Positions 18,115 through 26,154 are shown, counted from the first letter of the stretch. The stretch is 64,000 nt of DNA from Oleispirillum naphthae (GCA_027864655.1 JAQAZG010000002.1:372001-436000); one strand, 5' to 3'. The notes: generated by a model from the letters alone, not told the origin. Program-made: numbers and translations.

Positions 18115-18395
18115 TAGCCGATGGCCGCCATAGCTTGAGCCTCGGCGGCGGATACATCATCAGCAGACGATGCGCTGCCGTTGTCGCTGCCGTCAACCTC
18201 CCCGAGGGCTCGATCGATCTCGCGCAAATCCCACAACACGCGTTTCCCGTCCTTGTGGGGTCGAGGCAGGGAGCCGCAGCGGACACGGTTGTCGAATGTG
18301 GTGGGAGATAGCCCGCAGTAGTATGCGGCCATCTCCTTATCCATCCTTCGCGGCAGCGCGCCTGGTGGCCAGTTGCGTGGTGTTCTTGGCATCAT
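18114..18395 (-). CDS. Excisionase-like / AlpA-type DNA-binding protein
   Basis: Up to 93 residues; two adjacent ATG codons at 18395 and 18392. A MerR/AlpA-like winged-helix segment is visible (MAAYYCGLSPTTFDNRVRCG, then LPRPHKDGKRVLWDLREIDR), typical of small proteins that choose DNA sites beside phage integrases. Its stop overlaps the integrase start region by one base, so the two are coupled. Excisionase function is inferred from position and fold; a regulator of the left operon is the alternative. Confidence 0.7.
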   Translation of the reverse strand: MMPRTPRNWPPGALPRRMDKEMAAYYCGLSPTTFDNRVRCGSLPRPHKDGKRVLWDLREIDRALGEVDGSDNGSASSADDVSAAEAQAMAAIG

Positions 18396-18622
18396 GCGGC
18401 CTCCGCCTGGCGGGCGAGGTCGGCGGCGTTCGCGCGGACGATGGCCTCTGCCATGACTGGAGGAACCGAGTTGCCACACATGCGAACTTGCGACGCCTTC
18501 GACAGGCGCTTGCCGTTGTACTCGATATCGACGAAATCCGCCTCGCCGCCGCCCGCGAAGCTGTCGAGGATGATTTCGTTCTTGCGCTGTGGCACCGCGC
18601 CGCCGGTCAGGGTCAGCATCAT
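18392..18622 (-). pseudogene. Collapsed C5-cytosine DNA methyltransferase (motif I joined to motif X)
   Basis: A 76-residue open frame begins MMLTLTGGAVPQRKNEII and continues with LDSFAGGGEA, the SAM-binding motif I of phage cytosine methyltransferases. It then jumps directly to YNGKRLSKASQVRMCGNSVP, the C-terminal motif X region. Motifs IV (PC), VI, VIII and the target recognition domain are all missing, so it cannot methylate. The frame is kept across the junction, which implies an in-frame internal deletion of a few hundred codons. It overlaps its neighbours by ATGA-type junctions. It may still be translated; any function is unknown. Confidence 0.75.
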
Positions 18623-19461
18623 TCCGCAGCCTCCGGGGTGTACCCGCACGACAGACCACATTCGGTGTCGAATTCTTCCTCGTCTATCGGAGGGTCGAGG
18701 AGATCAGGGTTTTCGCGGACTTCTCTGGCAAGGTCGGCCACGCGGTCGCGCCGGTCGAAGAACCCATTCTGTTCCACTTCTTGCTCGTGCCACCACTTTG
18801 CCGAGGCGGGGTGGTCAGCGATGATGCGTTTGCGGATGTCTCGGCCTTTGTTGAAGCACAGGTCGCAGTTTCCCTCCCACGGCTCAAGCTGTAGACCGAA
18901 GTCCTGGGCGCTCCAGAACGCCATGACTTGCTGTTTCACCACCTTTGCGCGGCTGAGTGGGTAGAGAACCTTGCGTCCATCCTTTTCGGCGTTTTCAAGA
19001 CCGCGGAAGATGCGCATGCCTTCGTCATAGCGCAGGCCGATGACTTCCGCGTACTCTCCGGGGTTCCATCCCAACGATGCAGCGAAGGCCGTAAGGACTT
19101 TGACCTTGAGGAACCCGGTGCACCACCGTTCCCGCCAATTTGGCAGGCGTTGCTTCTTCTTGATCAGTGCCTCGAAAGGCTCGCCATCTCGCGAGGCGCT
19201 GTTGAAGCCCACTTCCTCGAAGCACGGCTTCGCGTCGCGCCATTCCAGCCAATGGATATTCACACCCCAGCGCACGCCGCACTCATAGACAAAGCGAAGG
19301 GTTTCCTCGCGCTCCTTGCCCGTGTTGGCGAAGGCGACCTGGACGTCATCAGGTAGCCGCCCCTCATGTGCTTGGATGATTTCGTGGAGCATGTACGCGG
19401 ACGTGCGCCCTCCGGAGAAGGAGATTATGGCGGGGCCGGTAATGGCGAACGGGTTCAGCAT
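18619..19461 (-). CDS. Phosphoadenosine phosphosulfate reductase family protein (PP-loop ATPase fold)
   Basis: About 280 residues. The N-terminal PP-loop IISFSGGRTSAYMLHEI binds ATP in adenine-alpha-hydrolase-like enzymes, and VQVAFANTGKEREETLRFV is the next conserved strand. A cluster of cysteines (ECGV, CTGF, CDLCFNKG) suggests a metal or iron-sulfur site. Phage members of this family are common beside DNA-modifying genes; roles in nucleotide or nucleic-acid thiolation or in sulfur assimilation have been proposed for relatives but cannot be decided here. The start was set at MLNPFAITGP. Confidence 0.8.
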   Translation of the reverse strand: MLNPFAITGPAIISFSGGRTSAYMLHEIIQAHEGRLPDDVQVAFANTGKEREETLRFVYECGVRWGVNIHWLEWRDAKPCFEEVGFNSASRDGEPFEALIKKKQRLPNWRERWCTGFLKVKVLTAFAASLGWNPGEYAEVIGLRYDEGMRIFRGLENAEKDGRKVLYPLSRAKVVKQQVMAFWSAQDFGLQLEPWEGNCDLCFNKGRDIRKRIIADHPASAKWWHEQEVEQNGFFDRRDRVADLAREVRENPDLLDPPIDEEEFDTECGLSCGYTPEAAE

Positions 19462-19763
19462 CCCGGCCTCCCGTCGTCCTGGTTCGCGATTTCCAATAGC
19501 ACGTCTGCATGGCAGGGCTGGTCGAGCGGGCACCAGCAGGCAAGGTCTTTCCCGCGCAGTTCAATCCTCGCCGCCTCGACAAGGCGGGCGTTCTCCGGGC
19601 GCTCCAAATAGCCTCGGTACAGGTCGGAGAGATATTCCCGCTTTCCATCTCCGTCTTTCCCGGCCTGATAGGGGTTCCCCCATCGGCTGCCTCGCCCGAC
19701 GTAGACGGTATTCGGCGGCATGCGCCACCCCTTGGTGCGCTTGCGCTGTATACGCTTAGGCAT
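19455..19763 (-). CDS. DUF4326 domain protein
   Basis: 102 residues. NTVYVGRGSRWGNPYQAG near residue 18 and the CWCPLDQPCHADVLLEIAN segment near the C-terminus are the recognisable DUF4326 features; the Cys/His cluster CWCPLDQPCHAD suggests metal binding. The function of the family is not known. Start at 19763 (MPKRIQRKRTKGW) overlaps the upstream stop, and its stop overlaps the start of the PAPS-reductase-family gene, so they form one translationally coupled operon. Confidence 0.8.
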   Translation of the reverse strand: MPKRIQRKRTKGWRMPPNTVYVGRGSRWGNPYQAGKDGDGKREYLSDLYRGYLERPENARLVEAARIELRGKDLACWCPLDQPCHADVLLEIANQDDGRPGC

Positions 19764-20076
19764 GGCCCGGCCTCCCATCGTGCGTGGTGCCGTCCATGGG
19801 TTCGTGTGCCGTGCACTTCGGCTGGCCTTCCTCGTCGTACACCCATTCCTTCGGGTATTCAGCGGCGCCAATGTTGAAGGCTAGGGCAGCCGAGAGAATG
19901 CAACATCCGAAGCCGCTATCCGGGTCTTTGCGGAAAGCCTCGTCTCGTCGGCAATCCGCGCACCAGTTGTAATAGAAACCGTCGCCCTCGGTGCCGCTGG
20001 TGGGGCGATATGGGTGACCTGCCCGAGACTTGAAAAGCGCTGCATCCTCGTTGGCATAGAGATTACGGTCTGTCAT
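19756..20076 (-). CDS. Hypothetical prophage protein, cysteine-rich
   Basis: 106 residues, not recognised. Two Cys pairs (WCADCRRDEAF and FGCCILSAALAF) and a further Cys near the C-terminus hint at metal binding. Overlaps the genes on both sides by a few bases within the leftward early operon. Confidence 0.65.
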   Translation of the reverse strand: MTDRNLYANEDAALFKSRAGHPYRPTSGTEGDGFYYNWCADCRRDEAFRKDPDSGFGCCILSAALAFNIGAAEYPKEWVYDEEGQPKCTAHEPMDGTTHDGRPGHA

Positions 20077-20318
20077 TGCAGCACCTCCAACTTCGCTGGA
20101 AGTCTGGCGCGTCCAACATAGGACCGATCAGAGAGGTAGCGAGTGCCACACCGCATCACGCCAGACACCTCTCCTCGTGCATCAAGTATTAGGCAGAAGC
20201 AGGTTTCATCAGACTTCTGCCCAACGACGAAGTAGTAACTGCCCTTTGTGTTCCGATAGACATCACCGATCTCTACGTTAGGCTTTGTTCCACCTGAGCC
20301 TGGAATTTCTAGGCGCAT
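20073..20318 (-). CDS. Hypothetical prophage protein
   Basis: 81 residues starting MRLEIPGSGGTKPNVEIGD. The sequence VYRNTKGSYYFVVGQKSDE looks like a small beta-barrel with alternating hydrophobic residues. No family was recognised. The start overlaps the upstream stop at 20318 and the stop overlaps the next start (ATGA). Confidence 0.65.
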   Translation of the reverse strand: MRLEIPGSGGTKPNVEIGDVYRNTKGSYYFVVGQKSDETCFCLILDARGEVSGVMRCGTRYLSDRSYVGRARLPAKLEVLQ

Positions 20319-20761
20319 CACTCGCCCTCCCCGCTGCCGACCTGGATGAATCTTCCGTCGCGGAATTCGAAGGGGAGCGATTCGGCGGACCACGAGTAGA
20401 ACGAGACGTCGTATCCGCCCGGCCCATCGGCGGCGAACGTCGCCGCAACGAAGGTATCCATGTCGAGGGCCATGGTGTCCGGGTCGAACGGGATGAAGAC
20501 ATGGAAGGTGCCGCCCGGCGGAGGCACGGGAATGGGTACGGTGCAGTCGTAGGTGCCGTCTTCCTCGATGAGGACGGTCGCGCGCCCCAAATCCACCACC
20601 CAATCGAAGAGGACGATTTCCCCCTCATTCAGGGGCATCGGCGGGTCGGTCTCGTCGAACCCGCCAAGTCCGGCTCCTTCGACGATCCAATCGTCCGGGG
20701 TGGCGCGTCCGGGCGGGGTGACTTCGTCGATGTAGTCCGTGGGGACCCATTTCTTGACCAT
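20318..20761 (-). CDS. Hypothetical prophage protein, acidic
   Basis: 147 residues, strongly acidic, beginning MVKKWVPTDYIDEVTPPG and rich in Asp, Glu and Pro. No motif was recognised. Acidic small early proteins are sometimes DNA mimics, but nothing more specific is visible here. It sits in the coupled leftward operon. Confidence 0.6.
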   Translation of the reverse strand: MVKKWVPTDYIDEVTPPGRATPDDWIVEGAGLGGFDETDPPMPLNEGEIVLFDWVVDLGRATVLIEEDGTYDCTVPIPVPPPGGTFHVFIPFDPDTMALDMDTFVAATFAADGPGGYDVSFYSWSAESLPFEFRDGRFIQVGSGEGE

Positions 20762-20763
20762 GT

Positions 20764-21786
20764 TCAGCCCTCCCCGCTGCCGGTGCTCGCGCGGTCAAGG
20801 CGCTCGATCTCGGCGAGGCCGAGCGCGACACCCATAACCAGTCGTTCTCGCCGGTCAGGGATGGGCTTGAGGCTCCACCCGCAGGTGAGTTCAAGGATCA
20901 TGTCGAGGCGGATGTAATCGTCTTGTTTGAGGAGTTTCTCCCCGTCGACGGTCGCTTCGTAGGGCAGTAGATAGAGCGCAGCGGCGAGGCCGAGTTCGCC
21001 CTCACCCTCGCCCATACGCTCGTCATCGTCTCCCGGCTTCCACCCAGGCTCTTTCGTGCCGAGCTTCCTAACAGCGGCGATCACGTCGGCGGCGGCCTGG
21101 GAGACTGACGTGGGCGGGATGGAGGGGGCGGCGGTCACATCGGCAACGGTCTTCCCGGCAAGCCGCGTGAAAACCGTATCTTCGTAGCGGTTGAACCATT
21201 CCCAGTAGACATCATCGTCTTCCGGCGGAACGTCGCACAGCGTGTCGCGCGCCTCGATCAGCGCCGCATCATCTTCAGCGAGCGCCGCTTCCAGCGCGGC
21301 GACGCGGGCGCGGAGGGCGCTCGCTTCATCCTCCGCCGCTTCTTGATCCTGCCGAGCTATGTTGCGCTCCGCCTGCCAACCCTCGATTTCATGCTGGAGA
21401 CGAGCAATATCTGACGCATGATCGCGCTCAAGGACACGGACGGCATAGCGCAAATCGGATTCGTCTTTCTCCGCCCTCTCGGCCCGCGCCACGGCGGCGC
21501 GCACATCTCCGGAAAGGTTGTGCCAATCGCAATCGTTCTCGCCATCCGTCTGACTGCGGCCAACGGCGATGGCGATATCCTTCATTTCCCCTCGAAGGTC
21601 CTCGATTACATCCGCGGCGGCGCGCAAGTCGCCGATGGTGAGCCTCGGATAATCCGGCCCGGAGCATCCGGCAGGCAAGATGGGCAGGGCGGTCCAGATG
21701 GGAAGGACGGTGCTATCCGGCACGCCCTCTTCGGCGGCAACCTCCAGAATCGCCTCGATGGTCGTCTGTTTTATGGTGTCGGTCAT
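20764..21786 (-). CDS. Hypothetical prophage protein with central coiled coil
   Basis: 340 residues. Residues about 85-165 form a heptad-like charged helix (ERDHASDIARLQHEIEGWQA, RQDQEAAEDEASALRARVAA), followed by a helical C-terminal region. No enzyme motif was found. Similar coiled-coil proteins of unknown role are common in early operons of alphaproteobacterial phages. Overlaps the upstream small gene by ATGA. Confidence 0.65.
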   Translation of the reverse strand: MTDTIKQTTIEAILEVAAEEGVPDSTVLPIWTALPILPAGCSGPDYPRLTIGDLRAAADVIEDLRGEMKDIAIAVGRSQTDGENDCDWHNLSGDVRAAVARAERAEKDESDLRYAVRVLERDHASDIARLQHEIEGWQAERNIARQDQEAAEDEASALRARVAALEAALAEDDAALIEARDTLCDVPPEDDDVYWEWFNRYEDTVFTRLAGKTVADVTAAPSIPPTSVSQAAADVIAAVRKLGTKEPGWKPGDDDERMGEGEGELGLAAALYLLPYEATVDGEKLLKQDDYIRLDMILELTCGWSLKPIPDRRERLVMGVALGLAEIERLDRASTGSGEG

Positions 21787-21998
21787 GCCACGTCCTCCAG
21801 GTGTTTAGGTTTGTTGTCCATGCCGTCGCGGTAGCCTTCGGTGAGCCCGGCGACGTAGTCGGTAGACGCGTGGTGCGGGTGCCAGAGCTGATCGGGGTTT
21901 TGGCGGATGCCGTCTCCCTTATCGATCGCGGCACGCTCCAGGCCGATCTGGTATCCGAGCTTTCTGTCCGTCATCGGCGTACGGGGTTTCAAGCTCAT
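21783..21998 (-). CDS. Hypothetical small prophage protein
   Basis: 71 residues from MSLKPRTPMTDRKLG; a second Met eight codons on is an alternative start. Composition is polar (HASTDYVAGLTEGYRDGMDN). Not recognised. Coupled to neighbours by overlapping start and stop codons. Confidence 0.6.
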   Translation of the reverse strand: MSLKPRTPMTDRKLGYQIGLERAAIDKGDGIRQNPDQLWHPHHASTDYVAGLTEGYRDGMDNKPKHLEDVA

Positions 21999-22360
21999 GG
22001 CGATCCGTCCTTGCGCTGCTTCTCGTAGGCTTTGCGAATCTCCGCGTGTTTGGCCTTGCGGGTGCGGTCCTCGGCGCGGAAGCCGTCGATGATCTGGCAC
22101 ATTTCGGCAAAGCCGCCGCGCCCGCGCTTGGCCCGCCAGTTCATCGCGAAGTCGTAAAGCTGGGCGGCGCGGCCCTCGCGGCGGTGGTGGTGATTGCGGC
22201 GGCAGGCGGTGGCGCAGAACACCTGATCCTGCCGGGCTGGGTAGAAGGGCGCGCCGCATTCCTGGCAATAGCGGATACCGAGCGGTATACCTTTGGGTTT
22301 GATGTGCTGCATATCCAGCGTCTTCCCGACGTCGCGCGGTTTCATGATGGTGATCGGCAT
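21995..22360 (-). CDS. Zinc-ribbon prophage protein
   Basis: 121 residues. A Cys4 zinc-ribbon is evident near residues 32-53: YCQECGAPFYPARQD followed by VFCATACRRNHHHRR. A basic helical tail follows (RAKRGRGGFAEMCQIIDGF). This pattern is common in small phage DNA- or RNA-binding proteins. Start at 22360, MPITIMKPRD. Confidence 0.7.
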   Translation of the reverse strand: MPITIMKPRDVGKTLDMQHIKPKGIPLGIRYCQECGAPFYPARQDQVFCATACRRNHHHRREGRAAQLYDFAMNWRAKRGRGGFAEMCQIIDGFRAEDRTRKAKHAEIRKAYEKQRKDGSP

Positions 22361-22372
22361 GATTGGGCTCCC

Positions 22373-22795
22373 TTAGAACGGCACGTCGTCGTCAGAAATG
22401 GCGGCAGCTTGGCGCGCTGCTTCTTCGGCCCACCTTTTGTTGAGAACCGCCTCCTGGTTCGCGAGGATGTCGAACCCAGCAGCGATAGCGCGCCGGATCG
22501 CAGCGCGGTGCAGGTCGCGTTCGCACTGCTTCCTCACCACTTCATAGGTTCTCAGGATTTCCATCGGTCCTTGCCGGAACTCTTCCGGAAGATCGCGGAC
22601 ATCGAACGTGACGGCGTGTTCCTCCTCGGTGCATCCTCCCGGAATGCCGATCGGATCGAGGCAATACCAGTAGCCGAGGGGATAGTTCTCGCGGTCGTGG
22701 AGGACGTGGTAGACCTTGACCCCGTTCTCTTCCAAGAACAGGTACTGCTTCGCCAAGCGGCGAAGGCGCGGGCATTTCTTCGTGGGTGCGGGCAT
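22373..22795 (-). CDS. Hypothetical prophage protein
   Basis: 140 residues from MPAPTKKCPRLRRLAKQYLF. Central region VYHVLHDRENYPLGYWYCLD appears beta-rich, and the C-terminus is helical and ends SDDDVPF. That last motif resembles the acidic DDDxPF tail of SSB proteins, a known docking tail for replication partners. The adjacent ssb gene ends in the same way (RDDDIPF). No enzymatic motif was seen. Confidence 0.65.
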   Translation of the reverse strand: MPAPTKKCPRLRRLAKQYLFLEENGVKVYHVLHDRENYPLGYWYCLDPIGIPGGCTEEEHAVTFDVRDLPEEFRQGPMEILRTYEVVRKQCERDLHRAAIRRAIAAGFDILANQEAVLNKRWAEEAARQAAAISDDDVPF

Positions 22796-22811
22796 CGTGT
22801 AGCCTCCTGCC

Positions 22812-23291
22812 TCAGAATGGGATGTCGTCGTCGCGCGGCGGCGAGGTGGTGCCACACGAAGCGCCGGACGCGGTTTGCGGGGCGGTTCCGCCGCTGTGCG
22901 TGCCGTAGGCGTCGGGATCGGCGGCGGGCGGGGTTCCGGCGGGCTTGTCGAGCAGGGTGATTTCGCCCTTGAAGGCATGGACAACCACCTCGGTGGTATA
23001 GCGCTCGACGCCGCTCTGGTCGGTCCACTTGCGGGTCTTCAACTGGCCTTCGACGTAGAGCTTCGAGCCCTTGCGGGCGTACTTTTCCAGCACGCCGACC
23101 AGGGTGTCGTTGAAGACGGCGACGCGGTGCCACTCGGTGCGTTCCTGGCGCTGGCCGGTGGCCCTGTCGGTCCAGCTTTCCGACGTGGCGAGGCTGAGGG
23201 TGGCGGCGCGATTGCCGTTCGCCATCGTGCGGATATCGGGGTCGCGCCCGAGATTGCCGATCAAGATGACCTTGTTGACGCTACCGGCCAT
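22812..23291 (-). CDS. ssb: Single-stranded DNA-binding protein
   Basis: 159 residues. An N-terminal OB fold ([56 protein letters not shown]) is followed by a flexible Gly/Thr/Ser linker and the acidic tip DDDIPF. The length and order are those of bacterial SSB. As a phage copy it probably coats the lagging strand together with the phage primase and helicase encoded at 29.4-33.0 kb. The ATG is at 23291. Confidence 0.95.
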   Translation of the reverse strand: MAGSVNKVILIGNLGRDPDIRTMANGNRAATLSLATSESWTDRATGQRQERTEWHRVAVFNDTLVGVLEKYARKGSKLYVEGQLKTRKWTDQSGVERYTTEVVVHAFKGEITLLDKPAGTPPAADPDAYGTHSGGTAPQTASGASCGTTSPPRDDDIPF

Positions 23292-23293
23292 GA

Positions 23294-23911
23294 TCAGAAG
23301 CTCATGTGTTCGCGGGCCCAGGCGCTGGGGCACCAGCGATAAAGGCGGGTGAGCCATTCGTCCGCCGCCTTGGGCCAAGGCCAGGGGCGGATGACGGTGG
23401 TGAGCGGGCCGGGCAGGGGCTCGCGCCAGAGCGCGGCGTTTTCGACCTGCATGTCGCGGTGTTCGGTGGCCAGCGCGACGAGGTCGGCGTGTTTGATCGC
23501 GCCGCCGAAGCCGACCGTCAGGGGGTAATCGAGCCCGGCGGCGGCGTGGATGGCGCGGGCCTGCATGTCCTCGGCGATGGCCAGCACGTCCCCCGCGCCG
23601 TACTCGGCGGCGATCATCGCGCAGAGGCGTTTGTATGGCGTGGGGATGTCGCCCGAGAACGCTTCCGGCGCATCGTGCAGCAGGCCATATGGGCGCAGCG
23701 CCGGGGGCAGCATGTCCGCCACCACGCAACAGTGCTGCGCCACCGAGTAGGTAACGCCGGGGGTCGCGCCGACGAAGCGGTTGACCTTCGCCAGTTGCTC
23801 GGCGATGTCGGGCCAGTGGATGGCGGCGGGTTCGGGGTCGGAGAGGCTCCATGCGCGCCCGGAGCACATCTGCAACAAGAAGTCCGGGTTATACGGGGGG
23901 ATGGCGTTCAT
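23294..23911 (-). CDS. HD-domain phosphohydrolase (YfbR-like)
   Basis: 205 residues. HD-fold metal ligands are visible as [12 protein letters not shown] and [20 protein letters not shown], with a further conserved Asp in [12 protein letters not shown]. The closest known family is YfbR-type 5'-deoxynucleotidase, which hydrolyses dNMPs. In a phage this would adjust nucleotide pools, though nucleotide-signal degradation cannot be excluded. Start at 23911 lies inside the ATGA overlap with a 40-codon gene. Confidence 0.8.
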   Translation of the reverse strand: MNAIPPYNPDFLLQMCSGRAWSLSDPEPAAIHWPDIAEQLAKVNRFVGATPGVTYSVAQHCCVVADMLPPALRPYGLLHDAPEAFSGDIPTPYKRLCAMIAAEYGAGDVLAIAEDMQARAIHAAAGLDYPLTVGFGGAIKHADLVALATEHRDMQVENAALWREPLPGPLTTVIRPWPWPKAADEWLTRLYRWCPSAWAREHMSF

Positions 23912-24030
23912 CGCGCGCAGACTCCGATGACGCAGGTGGCGCAGAGGGCGACGAACAGACAGGACCATCCGAACGGGGTGAGCATCCGGAAGACGCGGGC
24001 GGCGCGGTGAAGGCGGCGGGCGGCGGTCAT
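23908..24030 (-). CDS. Small membrane protein, 40 residues
   Basis: A 40-codon frame from ATG 24030 reads MTAARRLHRAARVFRMLTPF followed by one hydrophobic stretch (GWSCLFVALCATCVIGVCA). The start overlaps the stop of the AAA+ gene and the stop overlaps the next start, so translation is coupled. A basic N-terminus with one helix suggests a single-pass membrane peptide. Function unknown. Confidence 0.6.
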   Translation of the reverse strand: MTAARRLHRAARVFRMLTPFGWSCLFVALCATCVIGVCAR

Positions 24031-24917
24031 GCGGCGTCCTTTCTCTCGGGTGGCCAGGGCATTCCGGCGATGCGGTCGATCACCGCAGAACTCTTGTAGA
24101 AGGGGGGCAGCTTGTAGGCAGGGTGCGGGCGGACGGATACCGTCAGGCGCAGCAGCGTGGCCTTGAGGTCGAGGTCCCGGTTCAGTCGCGGCGCGAGGAT
24201 AAGGTCGCGCTTGATGCCTTCCATCAGCTGGCGGAGGAGGGCGGGGCTTGCCCCGTCAAGCGCGTCGGTCAGCGCGTCGAGCATGGGAATGCCGACGCTG
24301 TAGGGGGCGAGATAGCGCGAGATGATCGCATAGCGTTCCTCGTCCCCGGGGAGTTCGATGGTCAGATGCATGCCGAACCGCCGCCATACCGCCGGGTCGA
24401 TCGCCTCCGAGCGGTTGGTCGCGGCGATGATGATGCCTTGCGACGCTTCGAGCCGCTGCAGAAGGCTGTTGACGGTCGCGTTCATCTCCCGCGCGCAGGC
24501 CTGGTTGTCTTCGGTGCGTTTTGTGGCGACGGCGTCGAACTCGTCGAGGAAAAGGATGGCGTCGTCCTTCCGTTCCTCCAGCCACGAAAAGGCGGCGGCG
24601 ATGTTTTTGCCGGTTTCGCCGAGGTGTGCTCCGACCATGTTGTCGGTCTGCACGCACAGGAGCGGCAGGCCGAGGCGGGCGGAAAAGTGATGCGCGAGGG
24701 TGGTTTTGCCGCAGCCGGGCGGGCCTTCGAGAATCATCGACCGGCGCGGCTTGAGCCCGACCGCCTTTAACTCCTCGGTCGCCCACAACTCGGTCATCCA
24801 CTGGTGGACCGCCTCGCGGACGGGGCGGGCGAGAATCGGCTGTTCCGCCTCGCTCGGCATCAACACCCGCACGAACCCCTTCACGTCGTGCGGAATCTTC
24901 AGGTCGTTTCCCATCAC
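24027..24917 (-). CDS. AAA+ ATPase
   Basis: 296 residues. A central AAA module has Walker A ILEGPPGCGKTTLAHHF, pore-region-like DNMVGAHLGETGKNI, Walker B DAILFLDEFDAVA, sensor 1 GIIIAATNRSEAIDP and the arginine-finger segment VWRRFGMH. This is the FtsH/ClpX-like classic clade rather than a DnaC-type loader. In the early operon beside SSB it may remodel replication or repressor complexes; that is an inference. Two adjacent ATG codons (24917 and 24914) occur at the start. Confidence 0.85.
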   Translation of the reverse strand: MMGNDLKIPHDVKGFVRVLMPSEAEQPILARPVREAVHQWMTELWATEELKAVGLKPRRSMILEGPPGCGKTTLAHHFSARLGLPLLCVQTDNMVGAHLGETGKNIAAAFSWLEERKDDAILFLDEFDAVATKRTEDNQACAREMNATVNSLLQRLEASQGIIIAATNRSEAIDPAVWRRFGMHLTIELPGDEERYAIISRYLAPYSVGIPMLDALTDALDGASPALLRQLMEGIKRDLILAPRLNRDLDLKATLLRLTVSVRPHPAYKLPPFYKSSAVIDRIAGMPWPPERKDAA

Positions 24918-25510
24918 TCGGCGCTCCCTTCATCGTCGGGCTTCTTCGGCTTCTTGCTGCGCCGCCACGCCTCGGGGAGGTCCATGCCGTCGCTTCCGGC
25001 GGCGCGGCACCATGCCTCATCCCACGCCGCGCGGCGGGGGTCGCGGGCAGGGAAGGGATTGGCGGTGACGGACTGTCCGGCGCGGGCGGCGGCATCGCCC
25101 ATTTCGCGGGCCTTATCGATGTCGGCGTCGGCGTCGAAGGGGGCGGGCGCTTCCGGCTCCGGCTCCGGCTCGCGGCGGTCCTCGATGTCGTACTGGCCGT
25201 CGCCGTCGTCGTCGCGCTTCGGCTTCTTTTCCAGGCGGCGGCGCGCGGCCTCGCCCAACGGCGTGTCGTAGAGCATGCCGAGGGCGGCCTTGTAGATGTC
25301 GAGCAGGGCTTCTTGCTCCTCCCGCTGGAGCGGGTCGAGCTTCCGCAGCTTGACGATCTCGCGCATCGTCTTGGTATCGAAGCCCTGGGACTTGGCCTCG
25401 GAATAGACGGCGGCGATGTCGGCGGTGATCGCCGCTTTTTCCTGCTCCAGGCGCTCGACGCGCTCGATCAGACTGCGGAGTTTTTCTCCGGATGCACCGC
25501 CGATGCTCAT
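24914..25510 (-). CDS. GapR-like (DUF2312) domain fused to an RMF/CrpP-like domain
   Basis: 198 residues in two parts. Residues 1-90 match the GapR/DUF2312 coiled-coil DNA-binding family: SGEKLRSLIERVERLEQEKA, VYSEAKSQGFDTKTMREIVK and EEQEALLDIYKAALGML. In alphaproteobacteria GapR binds overtwisted AT-rich DNA ahead of replication forks. An acidic linker leads to residues about 140-180, AARAGQSVTANPFPARDPRR followed by AAWDEAWCRAA. This is the pattern of ribosome modulation factor-like domains. The fusion is unusual; it could alter host chromosome or ribosome state. Confidence 0.8.
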   Translation of the reverse strand: MSIGGASGEKLRSLIERVERLEQEKAAITADIAAVYSEAKSQGFDTKTMREIVKLRKLDPLQREEQEALLDIYKAALGMLYDTPLGEAARRRLEKKPKRDDDGDGQYDIEDRREPEPEPEAPAPFDADADIDKAREMGDAAARAGQSVTANPFPARDPRRAAWDEAWCRAAGSDGMDLPEAWRRSKKPKKPDDEGSAE

Positions 25511-25761
25511 GACGCGGCTCCTTGTGTGGTGGTGACGGGGTGGGCCTCGCGGCGGGCGCGAAACAGGCTGGCGCGGGCGCTGGAACAGGCGGAGCGCAGG
25601 GACTGGACCCGCGCGAACGTCTCGATGGTGTTGATGCGGTCAACCATTTCGCGGGCGGTGGCGTCGTCTCCGCGCCGAATGGCGGCGCGGGCGGCTGCCG
25701 TGGCGCGCCACAGCGACATGGCGGGGAGGGCGAGGCCCAACTGGCACAGGGTGGCGGGCAT
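25507..25761 (-). CDS. Hypothetical small prophage protein
   Basis: 84 residues, helical and Ala/Arg-rich (SLWRATAAARAAIRRGDDAT). Not recognised. Its start follows the previous stop in the spacing TGA-GCC-ATG that recurs at four junctions of this operon. Confidence 0.6.
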   Translation of the reverse strand: MPATLCQLGLALPAMSLWRATAAARAAIRRGDDATAREMVDRINTIETFARVQSLRSACSSARASLFRARREAHPVTTTQGAAS

Positions 25762-25764
25762 GGC

Positions 25765-25953
25765 TCAGGCTCCGAATGCATGCACGAGGGTGCGGATCAG
25801 GCGAATGACCTCGGTGGCGCAGGTGCCGCCGATCACCAGACCGGCACCGACGACGGTGGAGAGGGCGAGGACCACCGTGAAGCTCACATTCCACGGGAGT
25901 TGTCGTGGGGAGGTGGGCTCCCCGTATTCATGTTCCGGCGGCGGCTTGGCCAT
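25765..25953 (-). CDS. Small membrane protein, 62 residues
   Basis: One or two hydrophobic segments (VSFTVVLALSTVVGAGLVIG and VIRLIRTLVHAF). N-terminal part is Pro/Glu-rich (MAKPPPEHEYGEPTSPRQLP) and probably cytosolic. Not recognised. TGA-ACC-ATG junction upstream. Confidence 0.6.
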   Translation of the reverse strand: MAKPPPEHEYGEPTSPRQLPWNVSFTVVLALSTVVGAGLVIGGTCATEVIRLIRTLVHAFGA

Positions 25954-25956
25954 GGT

Positions 25957-26151
25957 TCAGGCCCTCTTGCGGAGGTTGATCGTCTGCCGCTTGTCCTCGC
26001 CCTTGCGGATGTGGACGGCGGCGGCTTCGATCTTGCCGACCATCGTCGCGAAGGCGCGGCGCTCGGCATCGGTGCGCTGCGGCGCACTGGCGGCTTCGCG
26101 CATGCCGAGGGCGATGGCGAACAGGTTGGCGGCGTGATCGGTGCGCGGCAT
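25957..26151 (-). CDS. Hypothetical small prophage protein
   Basis: 64 residues, helical and basic at the C-terminus (RKGEDKRQTINLRKRA). The last codons AGG-GCC-TGA contain the ribosome binding site of the next gene. Not recognised. Confidence 0.6.
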   Translation of the reverse strand: MPRTDHAANLFAIALGMREAASAPQRTDAERRAFATMVGKIEAAAVHIRKGEDKRQTINLRKRA

Positions 26152-26154
26152 GGC

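Noticed and set aside
18392-18622. Functional cytosine methyltransferase
   Set aside because: Only motifs I and X are present; the catalytic Pro-Cys motif and recognition domain are missing.
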